Shown: positions 5,505 through 6,548 of the stretch, in pieces
How positions within the stretch are numbered: position 1 is the first letter of the stretch
Layout: each line of letters starts with the position of its first letter
Source of the DNA: CAMPJU01 sp046566095
Lineage (GTDB): Bacteria > Pseudomonadota > Gammaproteobacteria > Xanthomonadales > Xanthomonadaceae
DNA length: 6,548 bases
Assembly (NCBI GenBank): GCA_046566095.1
Contig: JBKHXI010000106.1
Location: forward strand, 1 to 6,548
Direction of reading: 5' to 3'
Made by a program: the position numbers and the translations under genes
The notes under the pieces: model-generated
Told to the model about the DNA's origin: nothing
The model's database searches: none
Seen by the model: only the letters and a program-made list of their open reading frames with translations

Positions 5505-6326
5505 CTACAGTGCGGGTTCGGGCGCCGCGCGCGTGGCGGGCGCGGATACCGCGGGCAGGATGCAGCGGTAGCCGAGTTCGTCCAGGCGCTGCAGCAGCCG
5601 GGCGAGCTGCTCCACGTTGCGGCCGTGCCGGGCGCCCTCGTGCAGCAGCACGATCGCGCCGGGGCGCAGGGCGCGCTCGATGCGGGCGACGCTGCGCGCC
5701 GGGTCGCCGTCGAGCGCGTCGTAGCCGCGTGCGCTCCAGGCGACGCGGGCCAGGCCGTGCGGCGCGATCGCGGCGGCGACAAAGGGATTGGCCATGCCGA
5801 CCACGGCGCGGAACCAGCGCGGCGGCGTACCGGCCAGTTCCGCCAGCAGGGCCTGCGCCCGGGCCACTTCCGCGCGCATCCGGCGCGGACCCAGCGCCCA
5901 GAACCAGGCCTGCGGGTGGCGCATGCTGTGGTTGCCGACGCCATGGCCGCGGCGGACGATTTCGCGCACCAGATCCGGCCGCCGCGCGGCGCGTTCGCCG
6001 ACCAGGAAGAAGGTGGCCTTCGCCCGGTGCGCGTCGAGCAGGTCGAGCAGGGCGGCGGTGTCGTCGGAAGGACCGTCGTCGATGGTCAGCCACACGATTT
6101 TCTCGCCGGTCGGCAGCCGCCGCAGCACCGGGCTGAACAGGCGCGATCCGGGCACGAAGGTGCCCCACAGGAAGGGCAGGTGCGACAGCAGCAGCAGCGG
6201 CAGGCCCCAGCGCCAGCCCAGCCGCCACCACAGCAGCGCCACCAGCGCCTGGGAGGCCAGCAGCAGCCAGGCCCAGGCGTGCGGACGACGCGGCGGGCGG
6301 TGCGGGACGGTCGGATCGGCGCGCAT
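5505..6326 (-). CDS. Membrane-anchored polysaccharide deacetylase (NodB domain, CE4)
   Basis: The 273-aa protein belongs to the carbohydrate esterase 4/NodB family, metal-dependent enzymes that remove N- or O-acyl groups from glycans or glycolipids. Motif 1 is TIDDGP at 81-86 (D83 base, D84 metal ligand). Motif 2 is HSMRH at 133-137 (H133 and H137 metal ligands). Motif 3 is FRAVVG at 172-177, where the usual proline after R-A is valine. Motif 5 is LLHEG at 227-231 with H229. Two hydrophobic segments precede the domain (about 16-35 and 41-55), separated by the short basic RLGWRW. ATG 6326 was preferred; GTG 6356 would add ten residues and run further into the glutaredoxin promoter region. Neither has a clear SD. 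The gene is convergent with the methyltransferase and divergent from grxD. Its stop is CTG-TAG, with the TAG inside the outer REP arm. The substrate is unknown; peptidoglycan, exopolysaccharide or an undecaprenyl-linked sugar are all possible. Confidence 0.9.
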   Translation of the reverse strand: MRADPTVPHRPPRRPHAWAWLLLASQALVALLWWRLGWRWGLPLLLLSHLPFLWGTFVPGSRLFSPVLRRLPTGEKIVWLTIDDGPSDDTAALLDLLDAHRAKATFFLVGERAARRPDLVREIVRRGHGVGNHSMRHPQAWFWALGPRRMRAEVARAQALLAELAGTPPRWFRAVVGMANPFVAAAIAPHGLARVAWSARGYDALDGDPARSVARIERALRPGAIVLLHEGARHGRNVEQLARLLQRLDELGYRCILPAVSAPATRAAPEPAL

Positions 6327-6368
6327 CGCCGCATCATGCCAGCGCCGGCAGGGCACGGCGCGGAAGCG

Positions 6369-6374
6369 TAAAAT
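6369..6374 (+). promoter_or_regulatory. -10-like box TAAAAT for grxD
   Basis: GCGTAAAATGGGCGG contains TAAAAT, five of six matches to TATAAT, in otherwise G/C-only sequence. A start near 6381 would give a leader of about 24 nt. A -35 at the right spacing is not convincing. The 78-bp gap to the divergent deacetylase must hold both promoters; no clear one is seen on the minus strand. Confidence 0.5.
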
Positions 6375-6404
6375 GGGCGGTTCCCCCGCCGTGCCGAGAC
6401 CGCC

Positions 6405-6548
6405 ATGTCCCTCGATCCCGCCGTCCGCGAGCGCATCCAGTCCCTGCTCGACGCCAACCGCGTCGTGCTGTTCATGAAGGGCGAGCCGCGCGCGCCGCAG
6501 TGCGGCTTCTCGGCCAAGGCCGCCGGCACCCTGGACGCGCTGGGCGTG
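6405..6548 (+). CDS. grxD: Monothiol glutaredoxin, CGFS type (Grx4), 5' part only
   Basis: Forty-eight codons are visible before the window ends, roughly the first half of a protein usually of 105-115 aa. RVVLFMKGEPRAPQCGFSAKA carries the family hallmarks: MKG at 24-26, whose lysine contacts glutathione, and the CGFS active site at 33-36 with C33. Proteins of this type bind a glutathione-ligated [2Fe-2S] cluster as dimers or with BolA partners and pass clusters to Fe-S proteins in the cytoplasm, rather than reducing disulfides. ATG 6405 matches the usual start MSLDPAVRERI. The leader has no SD. Confidence 0.93.
   Translation, partial: MSLDPAVRERIQSLLDANRVVLFMKGEPRAPQCGFSAKAAGTLDALGV

Larger units (their letters stand above)
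5295..5510. repeat. Nested composite palindrome of GTAG-type REP units
   Basis: Three concentric inverted repeats occupy the gap between convergent genes. The outer arms are CTGTAGGAGG at 5295-5304 and its complement at 5501-5510 (10 bp). The middle arms are 5306-5325 and 5457-5476 (20 bp, core CTTCAGCCCCGACCCCGCG). The inner arms are 5342-5366 and 5418-5442 (25 bp). Both outer and inner units begin with GTAGGAG, the signature of GTAG-type REP sequences of xanthomonads (for example the SMAG repeats of Stenotrophomonas maltophilia), which are associated with RAYT transposases. The arrangement is thus unit A, unit B, spacer, inverted B, inverted A. It could fold as one long cruciform or transcript hairpin and serve as a two-way transcription barrier. 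No RAYT gene is in the window. Confidence 0.88.

Noticed and set aside
5295..5510. The nested inverted repeats as a CRISPR array, attachment site or small insertion sequence.
   Set aside because: The repeats are inverted, not regularly spaced direct repeats, no transposase or integrase is encoded, and the GTAG ends fit a REP-type element.

Overview
The window is very G+C-rich (about three quarters by eye), with almost every third codon position G or C. Its gene families, the GTAG-type palindromic repeats and the SD-poor leaders point to Lysobacteraceae/Xanthomonadaceae (Lysobacter, Luteimonas or a relative). This is an inference from gene and repeat style, not a database match. It looks like ordinary chromosomal core: no phage, plasmid, transposase, CRISPR or RNA gene is visible.

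Layout. (a) 1-2509, minus strand: rsgA (30S ribosome-assembly GTPase), then a 175-bp gap holding a 31-bp perfect inverted repeat, then a DUF1704/QEGLA-motif putative zinc metallopeptidase that runs off the left edge. (b) 2510-2639: divergent promoter region with a -10-like box on each strand. (c) 2640-5300, plus strand: a tightly overlapping three-gene unit of alaA (glutamate-pyruvate aminotransferase), an SGNH/GDSL hydrolase with a lipoprotein signal, and a class I SAM methyltransferase. Their junctions overlap by 17 nt and 4 nt. (d) 5295-5510: a large nested palindrome of GTAG-type REP units sits between two convergent genes and supplies the TAG stop codon of both. (e) 5505-6326, minus strand: a membrane-anchored NodB-type polysaccharide deacetylase. 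(f) 6327-6404: divergent promoter region. (g) 6405 to the right edge: the start of a CGFS monothiol glutaredoxin (grxD).

How the genes work together. No single pathway links them. The alaA operon joins central amino-acid metabolism to a probable envelope esterase and a methyltransferase of unknown substrate, and overlap implies co-translation rather than shared chemistry. RsgA and GrxD are housekeeping functions (ribosome maturation, Fe-S handling).

I found no convincing undescribed defence or mobile system. The observations most worth following are the repeat that ends two genes at once, the DUF1704 protein with an intact HExxxH...E metal site, and the two credible starts of the SGNH hydrolase, which would send it to different compartments.
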